Positions 17,269 to 25,110 of a stretch of 64,000 nt of DNA are shown here, piece after piece. The stretch comes from Oceanirhabdus seepicola (GTDB taxonomy: Bacteria; Bacillota; Clostridia; Clostridiales; Clostridiaceae). The DNA lies in the NCBI RefSeq assembly GCF_023684385.1, contig NZ_JAGSOJ010000001.1, forward strand, positions 1,201,146-1,265,145, in the 5' to 3' direction. The translations under genes and the position numbers were made by a program. Position 1 is the stretch's first letter; the number at the start of each line of letters is the position of its first letter. A model generated the notes under the pieces. It was given only the letters and a program-made list of their open reading frames with translations. It was not told the DNA's origin and did no database searches.

Positions 17269-17298
17269 ATGATATCACATATTGCACACGTGTTCAAT
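17269..17298 (-). promoter_or_regulatory. Regulator promoter overlapping operator site D
   Basis: ATTGCACACGTGTTCAAT (17281-17298) is the fourth operator. On the minus strand TTGAAC inside it and TATCAT (17269-17274) are 17 bp apart, a good promoter, so repressor binding would block its own -35 box. Confidence 0.7.
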
Positions 17299-17451
17299 AC
17301 TTTTATTTATACTGATGGTTAATCAAATATTCAATGTTCCGATGAAAAGATTCAAAAATCCTTCTTCAGATAGAACAAATTATTACAGCGAATAAAATCA
17401 ATATTTTAGATTATTCAATTCAAAAACCACATATATAGCTTAATTTTATTA

Positions 17452-17480
17452 TTGACAAAGTATACTTTTTTGCTTATTAT
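17452..17480 (+). promoter_or_regulatory. Strong promoter upstream of the MATE gene
   Basis: Consensus TTGACA (17452-17457), 17 bp, then TATTAT (17475-17480). Transcription would start about 170 bp before the MATE start codon and pass through the hairpin at 17551-17595. Confidence 0.7.
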
Positions 17481-17550
17481 TATAAATGAATTTATCGGAT
17501 AAATAATGATTAAAATTTAAATATATAGATATTAAAAAATATCTAAGTGT

Positions 17551-17601
17551 AGAACATCCACTTCAAAAAAACTCAAAGTGGATGTTCTATATTTTTTTGC
17601 A
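17551..17601 (+). terminator. Leader hairpin with T run, possible attenuator of the MATE gene
   Basis: AGAACATCCACTT pairs perfectly with AAGTGGATGTTCT, followed by ATATTTTTTT. This is a classic intrinsic terminator placed between a consensus promoter and the MATE ribosome site. Either it ends a short RNA or it controls read-through into the gene. No known riboswitch fold was recognised in the roughly 60 bases before it. Confidence 0.6.
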
Positions 17602-17655
17602 ATTAATTAGCTTACTAATTCATTGATATATTGATTTTACGAAAGGAGTTTTTAT

Positions 17656-19065
17656 ATGTCATTTAATTTAATCAAAGACTATAGTAACAATAAAAAATGT
17701 TATAAGAATTTATTTATAATAACCTTGCCAATAATTTTACAAAACTTAATAGCATCATCACTTAATATGCTAGACACCATGATGATAGGTAAAGTTGGAG
17801 AAACCGAGCTTGCATCTGTGGGTATTGCAAATCAATACTACTTTTTATTCACTTTATTTATACTAGGTGTAAGTAGTGGTTGTGGAGTACTAATTGCACA
17901 GCTTTGGGGCAAAAAAGATAAGGATAATATAAGAAAGGTTTTAAGTAAATCTTTAACTGTATGTTTACTTATATCAGTATTTTTTGTCTTTGTAGGTCTT
18001 ATAATGCCAGAAAAAATAATGGCACTCTTTAATAAAGATACATCTGTTGTGGCTATTGGTAGTGAATATATGAAAATAACAGTTATAAGTTATATATTTA
18101 CAGGGATTACTTTTACTTTTGCTTCTGCTCTTAGAAGTATTGAAAATACTAAATTACCTATGTTTGCAAGTTTAGTAGGCCTTATTGTTAATGGAGTGTT
18201 AAACTATGCTCTTATATTTGGAAATTTCGGAATGCCTGAACTTAAAACTGAAGGTGCTGCAATAGCAACTCTTATTGCAAGAACATGCGAGTGTATAATA
18301 ATATTATTTGGTGTTTATTTTAAAGATAAAGTATTAAACATAAAACTGAGTGATTTAAGGGGATTATCTAAAAAACTAACTAAAACATTATCAACTGTGA
18401 CTATACCAATAGTTTTAAATGAAGCTTGTTGGGGACTTGGTAATGTAACATACATTGCAATTTACGCAAGAATAGGTACTCGTGCCGCTGCATCGATTCA
18501 AATATGTTCAACTGTAATGAACTTATTTATGATATTTACTTTTGGTCTTGCTTATGGTGCAGTAGTCATAATAGGAAATGAAATTGGTGCTAATAGAACG
18601 GATGTTGCTATAGAGTCCTCTAAAAGAATATCTACATTATCTATATTAATATCTATAGTTTTAGGTGTTTTACTTTTCATGTTGGCCAAGCCTATAATTT
18701 CTTTCTTTAATGTATCAGATGAAGTTAAAATAGCTTCAACTTATATACTATATGTATATTCAATTGTTATGGTTGTTAAGGTTTATAATGCGGTGATGCT
18801 AGTAGGAATACTTAGAGGGGGTGGTGATGCTACTTATGGTTCTATACTTCAAGGATTCACACTTTGGTTTATAGGTATCCCTCTAGCCTTTGTAGCTGCT
18901 TTTATACTTCATCTACCTGTGTATTTTGTTGTTGCCTTTACAGCCGTTGAAGAAATTACAAAAGTGTTCTTTATCATAAGAAGATTTAAGTCATTTAAAT
19001 GGATAAGAAATATGGTAAATGATAACCCAGATAAAAATCTTACCTTAGCAGAACAAAGTATATAA
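17656..19065 (+). CDS. MATE family efflux transporter
   Basis: A 469-residue membrane protein with 12 predicted segments, of the NorM/DinF-like MATE family, which export cationic drugs or metabolites against Na+ or H+. Typical features are the first-segment region ITLPIILQNLIASSLNMLDT, MIGKVGETELASVGIANQYYF, the internal repeat starting at LSTVTIPIVLNEACWGLGN, and LRGGGDATYGSILQG near the C-terminus. GAAAGGAG precedes the start. The gene stands alone, with its own promoter, leader hairpin and perfect terminator. The substrate is unknown. Confidence 0.88.
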   Translation: MSFNLIKDYSNNKKCYKNLFIITLPIILQNLIASSLNMLDTMMIGKVGETELASVGIANQYYFLFTLFILGVSSGCGVLIAQLWGKKDKDNIRKVLSKSLTVCLLISVFFVFVGLIMPEKIMALFNKDTSVVAIGSEYMKITVISYIFTGITFTFASALRSIENTKLPMFASLVGLIVNGVLNYALIFGNFGMPELKTEGAAIATLIARTCECIIILFGVYFKDKVLNIKLSDLRGLSKKLTKTLSTVTIPIVLNEACWGLGNVTYIAIYARIGTRAAASIQICSTVMNLFMIFTFGLAYGAVVIIGNEIGANRTDVAIESSKRISTLSILISIVLGVLLFMLAKPIISFFNVSDEVKIASTYILYVYSIVMVVKVYNAVMLVGILRGGGDATYGSILQGFTLWFIGIPLAFVAAFILHLPVYFVVAFTAVEEITKVFFIIRRFKSFKWIRNMVNDNPDKNLTLAEQSI

Positions 19066-19069
19066 TTCA

Positions 19070-19120
19070 GGGACTGTAGTAGATTTGTGTTTACACAAAT
19101 CTACTACAGTCCCATTTTTT
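19070..19120 (+). terminator. Terminator of the MATE gene
   Basis: A perfect 20-bp stem (GGGACTGTAGTAGATTTGTG with its complement) around TTTAC, followed by ATTTTTT. Confidence 0.85.
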
Positions 19121-19210
19121 TAAACCATCTATCTTACCAAACATTAATCTCTGTTATTCAATAACATAATATACTTTCTAATCATTCTTTATTATAGAGA
19201 TTCCAAGTTA

Positions 19211-19278
19211 AAACTAAATTTATGCACACTCAAAACTCATAGAAACACTGGGATTTTGAGTATGTATAAATAAAGTTT
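19211..19278. repeat. Small dyad element (possible terminator)
   Basis: Arms of 25 bases, AAACTAAATTTATGCACACT plus CAAAA against TTTTGAGTATGTATAAATAA plus AGTTT, match at about 21 positions with an 18-bp loop. It lies directly after the stop of the minus-strand ClpP-like gene. The layout resembles the dyad at 46276-46332. Confidence 0.5.
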
Positions 19279-19280
19279 AA

Positions 19281-19907
19281 CTATGGATTCTCTATAGGTT
19301 GAGTTACCATGTTGTATTTTAATATTTCTTCTTCTGTCATAAAATATATATCATTTGCTGGTGCTGCATAAATTGTGTACCAGTAGAAATCATCTTTCCC
19401 TAACATATCTTCTATATATTTTCTGTTCATTTCATGATCTGGATGATCCTTTGGAAGATCTTTGGCTTCAGTACCGCTAGTATCACTCCATGAATGAACT
19501 CCTATCTTTGCCCCCTGTTCCATGGTTCTTTCATTTCCCGCAAGGAAAAAATCACTTCCACCAGAAGCAACTAGGCTTTCTTTTGTTAAGTGTGTATTTA
19601 ACCCTTGCTCACGAATCCAACTACACATTGGGAAGTTCGCTTCATCATCATTAGACCCAGGAACTTCAAGCATAACAATAGTGGTTATTTGAGGATTTTC
19701 TGAAACAACCTTTTTTAGCTGTTTAGGAGTCTTGCTATTTATTTCACCATTCATAAAGAGCATTTCTCCATCTACTCTAAACTCAGTTATTTCTTTTGAA
19801 TTAATAAAAACAGAATATGCCATCATTCTTGATTGAGGAATAAAAGCAAACACTCCAACTATCACAATCATTATTGAAAGTATAATTAAACTAATCTTTT
19901 TTTTCAT
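19281..19907 (-). CDS. ClpP/crotonase-like membrane-anchored protein (COG3904 type)
   Basis: A 208-residue protein with one N-terminal membrane segment (ISLIILSIMIVIVGVFAFIP) and an outward domain that follows the ClpP/crotonase fold. FRVDGEMLFMNGEINSKTP begins the fold, TTIVMLEVPGSNDDEANFPM is the turn where ClpP has its Gly-rich loop, LVASGGSDFFLAGNER carries the candidate nucleophile Ser (S115), and AKIGVHSW carries the candidate His (H138). It resembles predicted periplasmic ClpP-like proteins. Whether it is a peptidase is unknown. It stands alone, with GGAGAG before the ATG. Confidence 0.6.
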   Translation of the reverse strand: MKKKISLIILSIMIVIVGVFAFIPQSRMMAYSVFINSKEITEFRVDGEMLFMNGEINSKTPKQLKKVVSENPQITTIVMLEVPGSNDDEANFPMCSWIREQGLNTHLTKESLVASGGSDFFLAGNERTMEQGAKIGVHSWSDTSGTEAKDLPKDHPDHEMNRKYIEDMLGKDDFYWYTIYAAPANDIYFMTEEEILKYNMVTQPIENP

Positions 19908-20070
19908 TCTTTCACTCTCCAGTATATAGATTTCTTAACTTGTCTATCTATTATAGTACCTCATTTTGTAATGTGGTAGATTTGTAAGATTTCAAATACT
20001 GAGCAGGATTCTTTTGTAGATTTTCCAAAAATACCTTTATATCCATATAAGTAATTATAAATGCGATTTT

Positions 20071-21420
20071 TTATTTCAACGTTTTCACAAGAGCACTTCT
20101 TGTTTTTGATAACTGTTCATTTTTTATAATGAAATTCCATACTGGCTCAAATTTCTTCCATGCTCCAGCGTAAGTAAAATGTTTCAATTTCATTTTCAAA
20201 TGCTCATGTTCACTTGATGACTTAATAATATTACCCCATTTATAAAAATTATTATAGGCTCTTTTATAACCCACTTCCATCTGCTCTTTTGAGATTTTGG
20301 GATGAGAAAAAACAAGATGCCTTGTATCATATAATTTCCATTCTTCTGTAAGTATTCTTCCTTCTTCTTTCATTTTTTCAAATAGTGCAGTTCCTGGATA
20401 TGGTGTCAATATATGATTTGTAGCTGTTGTAATACCGCTATTTATTGCCCATTGAGTAGTTCTATCGAACACATCTAAATTATCTTTGTCTAATCCAAAT
20501 ATAAAACTACCATTTATCATTATGCCTAGCTGATCAAGTCGCTTAATTGCTCGCCTATAATTATCTACTAAATTCGATCGTTTATTTGTTAGCCTTATAT
20601 TATCTTGATTAATACTTTCAAATCCAATAAATGCACTTCTGAAACCCGCTTCATAAGCTAGTTCAATCGTATCATCATCCAAGACAGAATCTACTGTAAT
20701 TGCACCTTGGAAAAACTTATTCATACCTTTCATCTCTCTAAATAATTCTCTTGATAGTTTTTTATCTGCAAATAAATTATCATCTAAAAAATATAAATGT
20801 CTTCCTTTCATACTATCAATTTCTTCAAGAATCCTATCTATTTTGTAGGTATAAAATGATTTTCCACCTTTATAAAAAGAGCTTATATAACAAAAAGAAC
20901 ACCGATTCGGACATCCTCTAGAGAAAACCATTGAATTTGGTACAAGGTATTTTTCGCTTTTTATTAAATCTCTTCTTGGTAGTGGCAAATAGTCAAAAGA
21001 GACTGCTCCTTGATTATAATAATCTAACTCTTTACCTTCCCTTAGGTCTTTCAAAAACTTAGGAAAGCTACTTTCCCCAAGTCCAATTAACACTGTATCT
21101 GCATGCATCTTTGCCTCTGTTGGCATTGATGTCGCATGCACTCCACCTATTGCAACCTTTATCCCATTAGACCTATAGTGATCTGCTATTTTATATGCTC
21201 TATGTGAATTCGTTATATACGTTTCAATACATACTAAATCTGGTTCATCATCTAGTATAACTTCTTGTATGTGCTCATCAACAATTTCAATTTCATCGGA
21301 CTCATCACACAACGAAGCAAGTGTTGCCAATCCCAGTGGTGGAAAAAGAGAATACTTAATTGGTCTCCAAAAGGGACTTTTTGCTTCTTCTAAAGCAGGT
21401 AGTATAAACTTAATTTTCAT
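20071..21420 (-). CDS. B12-binding-type radical SAM protein
   Basis: A 449-residue enzyme with an N-terminal Rossmann-like domain of the B12-binding radical SAM class (residues ~1-140: PPLGLATLASLCDE, IEIVDEHIQEV, VAIGGVHATSMPTEA). It lacks the classic D-x-H-x-x-G motif. The radical SAM barrel has the cluster motif SRGCPNRCSFCY (C170, C174, C177), then YFLDDNLFADKKL, FIGFESINQDNIRL and SFIFGLDKDNLDVFDRT. The C-terminal domain with TPYPGTALFEKMKEEGRI is like that of hopanoid and chlorophyll-type enzymes of this class. The product is unknown. AGGAGG lies somewhat far before the start. The HTH/DUF2975 pair lies 45 bp upstream. Confidence 0.85.
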   Translation of the reverse strand: MKIKFILPALEEAKSPFWRPIKYSLFPPLGLATLASLCDESDEIEIVDEHIQEVILDDEPDLVCIETYITNSHRAYKIADHYRSNGIKVAIGGVHATSMPTEAKMHADTVLIGLGESSFPKFLKDLREGKELDYYNQGAVSFDYLPLPRRDLIKSEKYLVPNSMVFSRGCPNRCSFCYISSFYKGGKSFYTYKIDRILEEIDSMKGRHLYFLDDNLFADKKLSRELFREMKGMNKFFQGAITVDSVLDDDTIELAYEAGFRSAFIGFESINQDNIRLTNKRSNLVDNYRRAIKRLDQLGIMINGSFIFGLDKDNLDVFDRTTQWAINSGITTATNHILTPYPGTALFEKMKEEGRILTEEWKLYDTRHLVFSHPKISKEQMEVGYKRAYNNFYKWGNIIKSSSEHEHLKMKLKHFTYAGAWKKFEPVWNFIIKNEQLSKTRSALVKTLK

Positions 21421-21464
21421 ATAAAATATTATCCTCCTGTTCTAGCTTTTTTTATTTGAGTTAT

Positions 21465-21680
21465 TTATAATACGTCCTCAGGTTCATACACTAATAAATC
21501 ACCTGGTTGACATTCTAATACTTCACATATCTTTTCAAGTGTAGAAAATTTAATAGCTTTTGCCTTATTATTTTTAAGAATTGATACATTAGCAATCGTA
21601 ATTCCAATACGCTCTGACAATTCAGTTACACTCATTTTTCGCTTTGCTAACATAACATCTACGTTTACGATTATTGCCAT
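21465..21680 (-). CDS. Small Cro/C1-type HTH regulator (YozG-like)
   Basis: A 71-residue protein that is almost only a helix-turn-helix: VDVMLAKRKMSVTELSERIG, then ITIANVSILKNNKAKAIKFS and LEKICEVLECQPGDLLVYEP. This is the compact XRE type seen next to DUF2975 membrane proteins, and such a gene is indeed directly upstream (9 bp). AGGTGAT precedes the ATG. The 19-bp palindrome at 22228-22246 is its probable operator. Confidence 0.85.
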   Translation of the reverse strand: MAIIVNVDVMLAKRKMSVTELSERIGITIANVSILKNNKAKAIKFSTLEKICEVLECQPGDLLVYEPEDVL

Positions 21681-21689
21681 TTTATCACC

Positions 21690-22169
21690 TCATATTGTCC
21701 ACTCATTCTCTTCTCGAATATCACTTGCCTTACTAACTAAATGCGAAATTGCAGCTGTTACTACTGAAAAAGCAACACCGGTAAACACAATGAATAACGA
21801 AGCAATTAAAACACCTGGATGGTTCATTCCAATGAATAAATATAGACAATTCATGGCAAAGAAAAACATTGCATCAATCATTGCTAGATGAGAAATCCGT
21901 TTTAGGATTTTTGCATTACTTTGTGTAAACGATTGATCATTGGCAATAGAAACAGCAATCTGCCAACCGTTGTAAAGCACTAAGTAACATGGAATAGCAG
22001 TAATGAGTATAAGTATCATCCAAGGCCAAAACCAGGATAAAAATTCAGGATGATAAGAGACAATGCTCATTCCAAAATAAGGTACCATCCAGGCATAAAT
22101 TATTACTCCACATAATGCCATACCAATAATAATGATTTTTAACCAATATGCTAATTGTTGTTGATTCAT
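21690..22169 (-). CDS. DUF2975 membrane protein
   Basis: A 159-residue protein with four membrane segments: IIIIGMALCGVIIYAWMVPY, WPWMILILITAIPCYLVLYN, LAMIDAMFFFAMNCLYLFIG and VLIASLFIVFTGVAFSVVTA. The hydrophilic loop after segment two, with DQSFTQSNAKILKRISHLA, is the DUF2975 hallmark. AGGGGGGA lies before the ATG at 22169; a longer frame to 22214 has no ribosome site. It forms a two-gene operon with the HTH protein, a pairing found widely in Firmicutes. It may modulate the regulator's activity, which is unproven. Confidence 0.8.
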   Translation of the reverse strand: MNQQQLAYWLKIIIIGMALCGVIIYAWMVPYFGMSIVSYHPEFLSWFWPWMILILITAIPCYLVLYNGWQIAVSIANDQSFTQSNAKILKRISHLAMIDAMFFFAMNCLYLFIGMNHPGVLIASLFIVFTGVAFSVVTAAISHLVSKASDIREENEWTI

Positions 22170-22227
22170 GCTATCCCCCCTTATATACCTATATAATAAC
22201 ACGTCATTTATCACGTTTCAATATATT

Positions 22228-22246
22228 TTTATCGTAAAACGATAAA
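22228..22246. promoter_or_regulatory. Palindrome TTTATCG-N5-CGATAAA, operator candidate
   Basis: Perfect 7-bp arms lie 59 bp before the DUF2975 start codon, with a partial half-site (TTTATCACG) between. Position and symmetry suggest binding by the co-encoded HTH protein. Confidence 0.5.
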
Positions 22247-22443
22247 TATTATATGTAGTACAATAAAACCACATAGTTTTCTATGCCATGCCTTTTATAA
22301 AGAAGCATCAAAATAATTAAACCATTTGTTTAACTCTTGACATATATCTTATACTTCTATATTATTTTATATAAAAGAGCATATGCCAATAATTACATAA
22401 GTGTATTATGCTAATTTAACTATTTTTTAGGGGGAATAATTAT

Positions 22444-22800
22444 ATGAAAATTGCATTACCATCTCGAGAGAATCGTATAGACGATCATTTTGGTCATTGT
22501 GAATACTTTACTGTTTTTACAGTTGACAAAGATAACAAGAACATAATTTCTGAAGAAAAGATTTCATCACCAGAAGGCTGTGGTTGTAAATCAAATATCG
22601 CACAAACTTTATCAGATATTGGTGTAACAATTATGCTTGCAGGTAATATGGGTGCTGGTGCAGTACGTGTGTTAAACAACGCTGGAATTGAAGTAGTACG
22701 CGGATGTTCAGGCGATCTTAAGACTGTTGCACTCAAATGGCTAGAAGGCATTATTTCTGATTCTGGTGATTCCTGTGATCACCATGAATGTCATAACTAA
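22444..22800 (+). CDS. NifX/NafY-like FeMo-cofactor-binding domain protein
   Basis: A 118-residue protein of the dinitrogenase iron-molybdenum cofactor (NifX/NafY/NifB C-terminal) family: MKIALPSRENRIDDHFGHCEYFTVF, then GCGCKSNIAQTLSDIGVTIM, AGNMGAGAVRVLNNAGIEVV and RGCSGDLKTVALKWLEG. Small proteins like this bind metal clusters. The GCGC motif and the C-terminal CDHHECHN add likely ligands. No nif gene is nearby, so it is one of the stand-alone members often found near cluster-handling or redox genes. AGGGGGAAT precedes the ATG. Confidence 0.82.
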   Translation: MKIALPSRENRIDDHFGHCEYFTVFTVDKDNKNIISEEKISSPEGCGCKSNIAQTLSDIGVTIMLAGNMGAGAVRVLNNAGIEVVRGCSGDLKTVALKWLEGIISDSGDSCDHHECHN

Positions 22801-22847
22801 ATCAATCAAAAGTAAAGCCCCTGTGGCTACCATAAAAAAATGTATAT

Positions 22848-22877
22848 AAACGGAAGTGGGTATCCCCACTTCCGTTT
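22848..22877 (+). terminator. Terminator of the NifX-like gene
   Basis: A perfect hairpin, AAACGGAAGTGGG with its complement around TAT. It lies before the convergent gene at 22921 and could serve both. Confidence 0.7.
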
Positions 22878-22920
22878 ATGTATTGCCAATTATAATTATA
22901 CTCTAGTTACTACCCCTCTT

Positions 22921-23511
22921 TTAATTCCATAGTGCAGGTTCTTCGTAAAATTCCCAACGCACTATTTTATTTTCTGAATTAAAATAAATATTTAAATATA
23001 AATCATTAGATAAGCGTTCATGATATCCATAATAGGAATAGTAGTATGAAATAGTTTGTTCTAAATCTCCCTCGTTTTTATATCTTGTAAAAGAATATTC
23101 ACCTAGAAGATTCTCTACTTCCGTTGCACTCATATTCTCTTTCAAATAATTTTTTGTTAGGTCGTCTATCATAAAATGCCTAATAGTTTGACTCTTCTTC
23201 CACTTTTCTGATGAAAAGTTAGTATATTGCATGCACACCATCTCATTAGCACCAATAATTATTATTAAACCAATTACAGCACCTATTATTGATGCTTTTC
23301 TGATATGTTTCTTATACTTCAACATAACAAAAATATTTGAAATTACCATTGCTATTAAGGGAATACAAATTACTGCATCCACTAAAAAATACTCTCCAGT
23401 TCTAATAAAAATTATGTAAAAAAACAATAAAAACAAACTAGCTACAAAAATAAACATCTCTCTAAGTGTAATTAGAAATATTCTTATACAATCTTTCATT
23501 ATTTTAATCAC
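22921..23511 (-). CDS. Membrane protein with SmpA/BamE-like outer domain, copy 1
   Basis: A 196-residue protein with three hydrophobic segments in the first half, then an outward domain. The pattern KWKKSQTIRHFMIDDLTKNY, LKENMSATEVENLLGEYSFT and LYLNIYFNSENKIVRW has the small strand-helix layout of SmpA/OmlA-like modules (EVxxLLG). A second protein at 49399-50010 has the same order of segments and motifs (KWQKRVTARFLMVDDM, KKEILELLGKQTP, YLVIYFKNSNVV), so the two are paralogues. I start at GTG 23511, five bases after GGAGG. Function unknown. Confidence 0.6.
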   Translation of the reverse strand: MIKIMKDCIRIFLITLREMFIFVASLFLLFFYIIFIRTGEYFLVDAVICIPLIAMVISNIFVMLKYKKHIRKASIIGAVIGLIIIIGANEMVCMQYTNFSSEKWKKSQTIRHFMIDDLTKNYLKENMSATEVENLLGEYSFTRYKNEGDLEQTISYYYSYYGYHERLSNDLYLNIYFNSENKIVRWEFYEEPALWN

Positions 23512-23586
23512 AACCACCTCCATATGGCATAATAAAATACCACTCTTTTGTTTTCTAAATATCCTATACAGAATTCAAATTATATC

Positions 23587-23750
23587 TTAGGTACATGAAA
23601 AAAATAAACAAGTCAGATTGCGAAGTAATTTTGAGTATTTTCTAGGCACTCAATAACGAGCATACTGACTGTATGTAAGTGATTGAGTAACGACGAAAAT
23701 ACTCAAAAGGACGAGTAAGATGACTAGTTTATTTTTTGAATGTGCCTTAT
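23587..23750. repeat. Family A miniature element, complete copy
   Basis: About 164 bp with terminal inverted repeats of 28-30 bases: AGGTACATGAAAAAAATAAA then CAAGTCA at the left, and the complement of AAGGCACATTCAAAAAATAA then ACTAGTCA at the right. An inner perfect 14-bp repeat (TTTTGAGTATTTTC with its complement) makes the whole unit a long hairpin. It is non-coding. Related copies lie at 43408-43670 and 53504-53600. Confidence 0.65.
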
Positions 23751-23956
23751 ACCATTATAATCGTAAATAGTAAATGAGCAACAACTATGGAGGCTTATTA
23801 ACAATAACTTCAAAGTTTAGATAAAATAAACGTGATTTATTTAAAAAAATTATTTAATATCATAAATATTTTCTTTATTATTGGTTAAACTATTATTGGA
23901 TAAGTAGTAATCTAGTTAAGATTTACAGTAGCTCAATAGAGTTTTTTGTAAATCCA

Positions 23957-24082
23957 TCAAAGATATTATATAGGTTATATTGCTTATATGGTATCGATGA
24001 TAAGATTTTTCATTATAGATATTCTATGATGAGAGGTTATACTAAGATTAAGTACGGTGCTTTTTGTATCTTACTTAGTTGA
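23957..24082 (+). pseudogene. Possible C-terminal remnant of a transposase
   Basis: This frame reads LYGIDDKIFHYRYSMMRGYT followed by KIKYGAFCILLSY-like sequence, with no start codon and a stop after Ser. The Tyr/His, M-R-G, K-x-K and final hydrophobic block resemble the last part of IS1182/IS4-type transposases. It is short and may be chance. Confidence 0.25.
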
Positions 24083-24147
24083 ACTAATTGTTATTATAGA
24101 TGAATTTATCTATCTATAACGGCGATAGTAAGATTATTACGTACTCC

Positions 24148-24184
24148 AGTAGGCACTGTATTATTTTATAATACAGTGCCTACT
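24148..24184 (-). terminator. Terminator of the MarR gene
   Basis: A perfect stem AGTAGGCACTGTATTAT with its complement around a short loop, 46 bp after the MarR stop codon on the minus strand. Confidence 0.7.
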
Positions 24185-24230
24185 TAAATTTATATTATAT
24201 TTTATAAAATACAAATATCTTTAATAATTA

Positions 24231-24665
24231 TTACTCTAAATCAAAGTTATTATTAAGCTTCTTTAATAACTTCAGTAATACTTCCTTTTCTTCTACAGAA
24301 AAATCTTTATATGCTGTTAAATAAACTTCTTTAGAAATATCATTAAATTTTTCTTCAATTTCTATACTTTTTTCAGTAGTTTTAACGTATGTTACTCGTC
24401 TATCTTCTTTACTCTTTTCCTTTTTTACATATCCTAATTTTGATAACTTGTTTACCAATACTGTAACAGTAGACTTGTCTTTCCCTATTAATTCCCCTAT
24501 TTCCTTCATAGTTAGTTTTCCATCATTATCGTACAATACTGTAAGAATATTTCCATATGAAGGCACTAGATCATTCAATCCTTTTTCCTTCAATTTTTTT
24601 TCAATAAAATTAATCATTTTTTTCTTAGTTTTACTTATAAAATATACTATATATTTATCATTCAT
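24231..24665 (-). CDS. MarR family transcriptional regulator
   Basis: A 144-residue MarR protein. The winged helix covers residues ~30-100: GNILTVLYDNDGKLTMKEIG, ELIGKDKSTVTVLVNKLSKL, and the wing YVKKEKSKEDRRVTYVKTTE. Flanking helices form the dimer interface. AGGAG precedes the ATG by eight bases. Two tandem 24-bp palindromes lie 84 and 117 bp upstream, close to a strong ribosome site that faces away. The usual MarR layout would have a divergent target gene there, but only 13 codons remain, so the regulator now seems to lack its original target in place. Confidence 0.85.
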   Translation of the reverse strand: MNDKYIVYFISKTKKKMINFIEKKLKEKGLNDLVPSYGNILTVLYDNDGKLTMKEIGELIGKDKSTVTVLVNKLSKLGYVKKEKSKEDRRVTYVKTTEKSIEIEEKFNDISKEVYLTAYKDFSVEEKEVLLKLLKKLNNNFDLE

Positions 24666-24748
24666 AATGTAACTCCTGTTTCTATCTATTATTTTTACAT
24701 GCCTTACTTAATTATAATATTATATAAACTATTAATCAATTCGCAAGA

Positions 24749-24805
24749 AAATAGTTTGACATAAAACTATTTTATCATCATAAATAGTTTTGAATCAAAC
24801 TATTT
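24749..24805. promoter_or_regulatory. Tandem MarR operators
   Basis: Two copies of AAATAGTTT-N6-AAACTATTT, at 24749-24772 and 24782-24805, centres 33 bp apart (about three helical turns). Both have perfect arms and the same six-base spacer length. MarR dimers bind sites of this size. Confidence 0.7.
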
Positions 24806-24823
24806 TACGAGGGAGTTTTTATA

Positions 24824-24865
24824 ATGACTAATAATAGATTTAGAACAAGGAAGCCACTAAGGTAG
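24824..24865 (+). pseudogene. Vestigial 13-codon frame behind the MarR operators
   Basis: GAGGGAG and six bases of spacing lead into an ATG whose frame reads MTNNRFRTRKPLR before TAG. The ribosome site and the operators are intact, but no coding sequence follows for 240 bp. This is what a deleted or decayed MarR target gene would leave. A real micropeptide is the alternative. Confidence 0.35.
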
Positions 24866-25110
24866 AACTATAATTAACCTTGATTTATAGAGTGAAGTGA
24901 TACTTATGAGATATGAAGGTACAGAGCTAATTTGATTAATAACTGTTCTTGAGCAACACTTATTCTTGAGATATGATAATATATGACTATGTACTAAAAT
25001 ATTACAAATAAGGCAAACAATAAAAATCGCATTCTTTTATAACCGTTCTCACTATTTTTATTGCTATATAACCTTTATTTGTATCAAAATTATTATTGGA
25101 GGTATTTCAT

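Larger units (their letters stand above)
23512..24230. other. 700-bp gap: family A repeat, transposase remnant, terminator
   Basis: No intact gene. The gap holds a family A element (23587-23750), a possible transposase remnant (23957-24082) and a perfect hairpin (24148-24184). The rest shows stops in all frames. Confidence 0.5.

Noticed and set aside
17481..17601. A known riboswitch before the MATE gene
   Set aside because: I looked for guanidine, purine, preQ1 and similar consensus cores and found none; only the terminator hairpin is clear.
24866..25110. A decayed gene after the 13-codon frame
   Set aside because: I translated it in the plus-strand frames and saw no stretch resembling a known efflux or oxidoreductase gene, so only the first 14 codons are listed.
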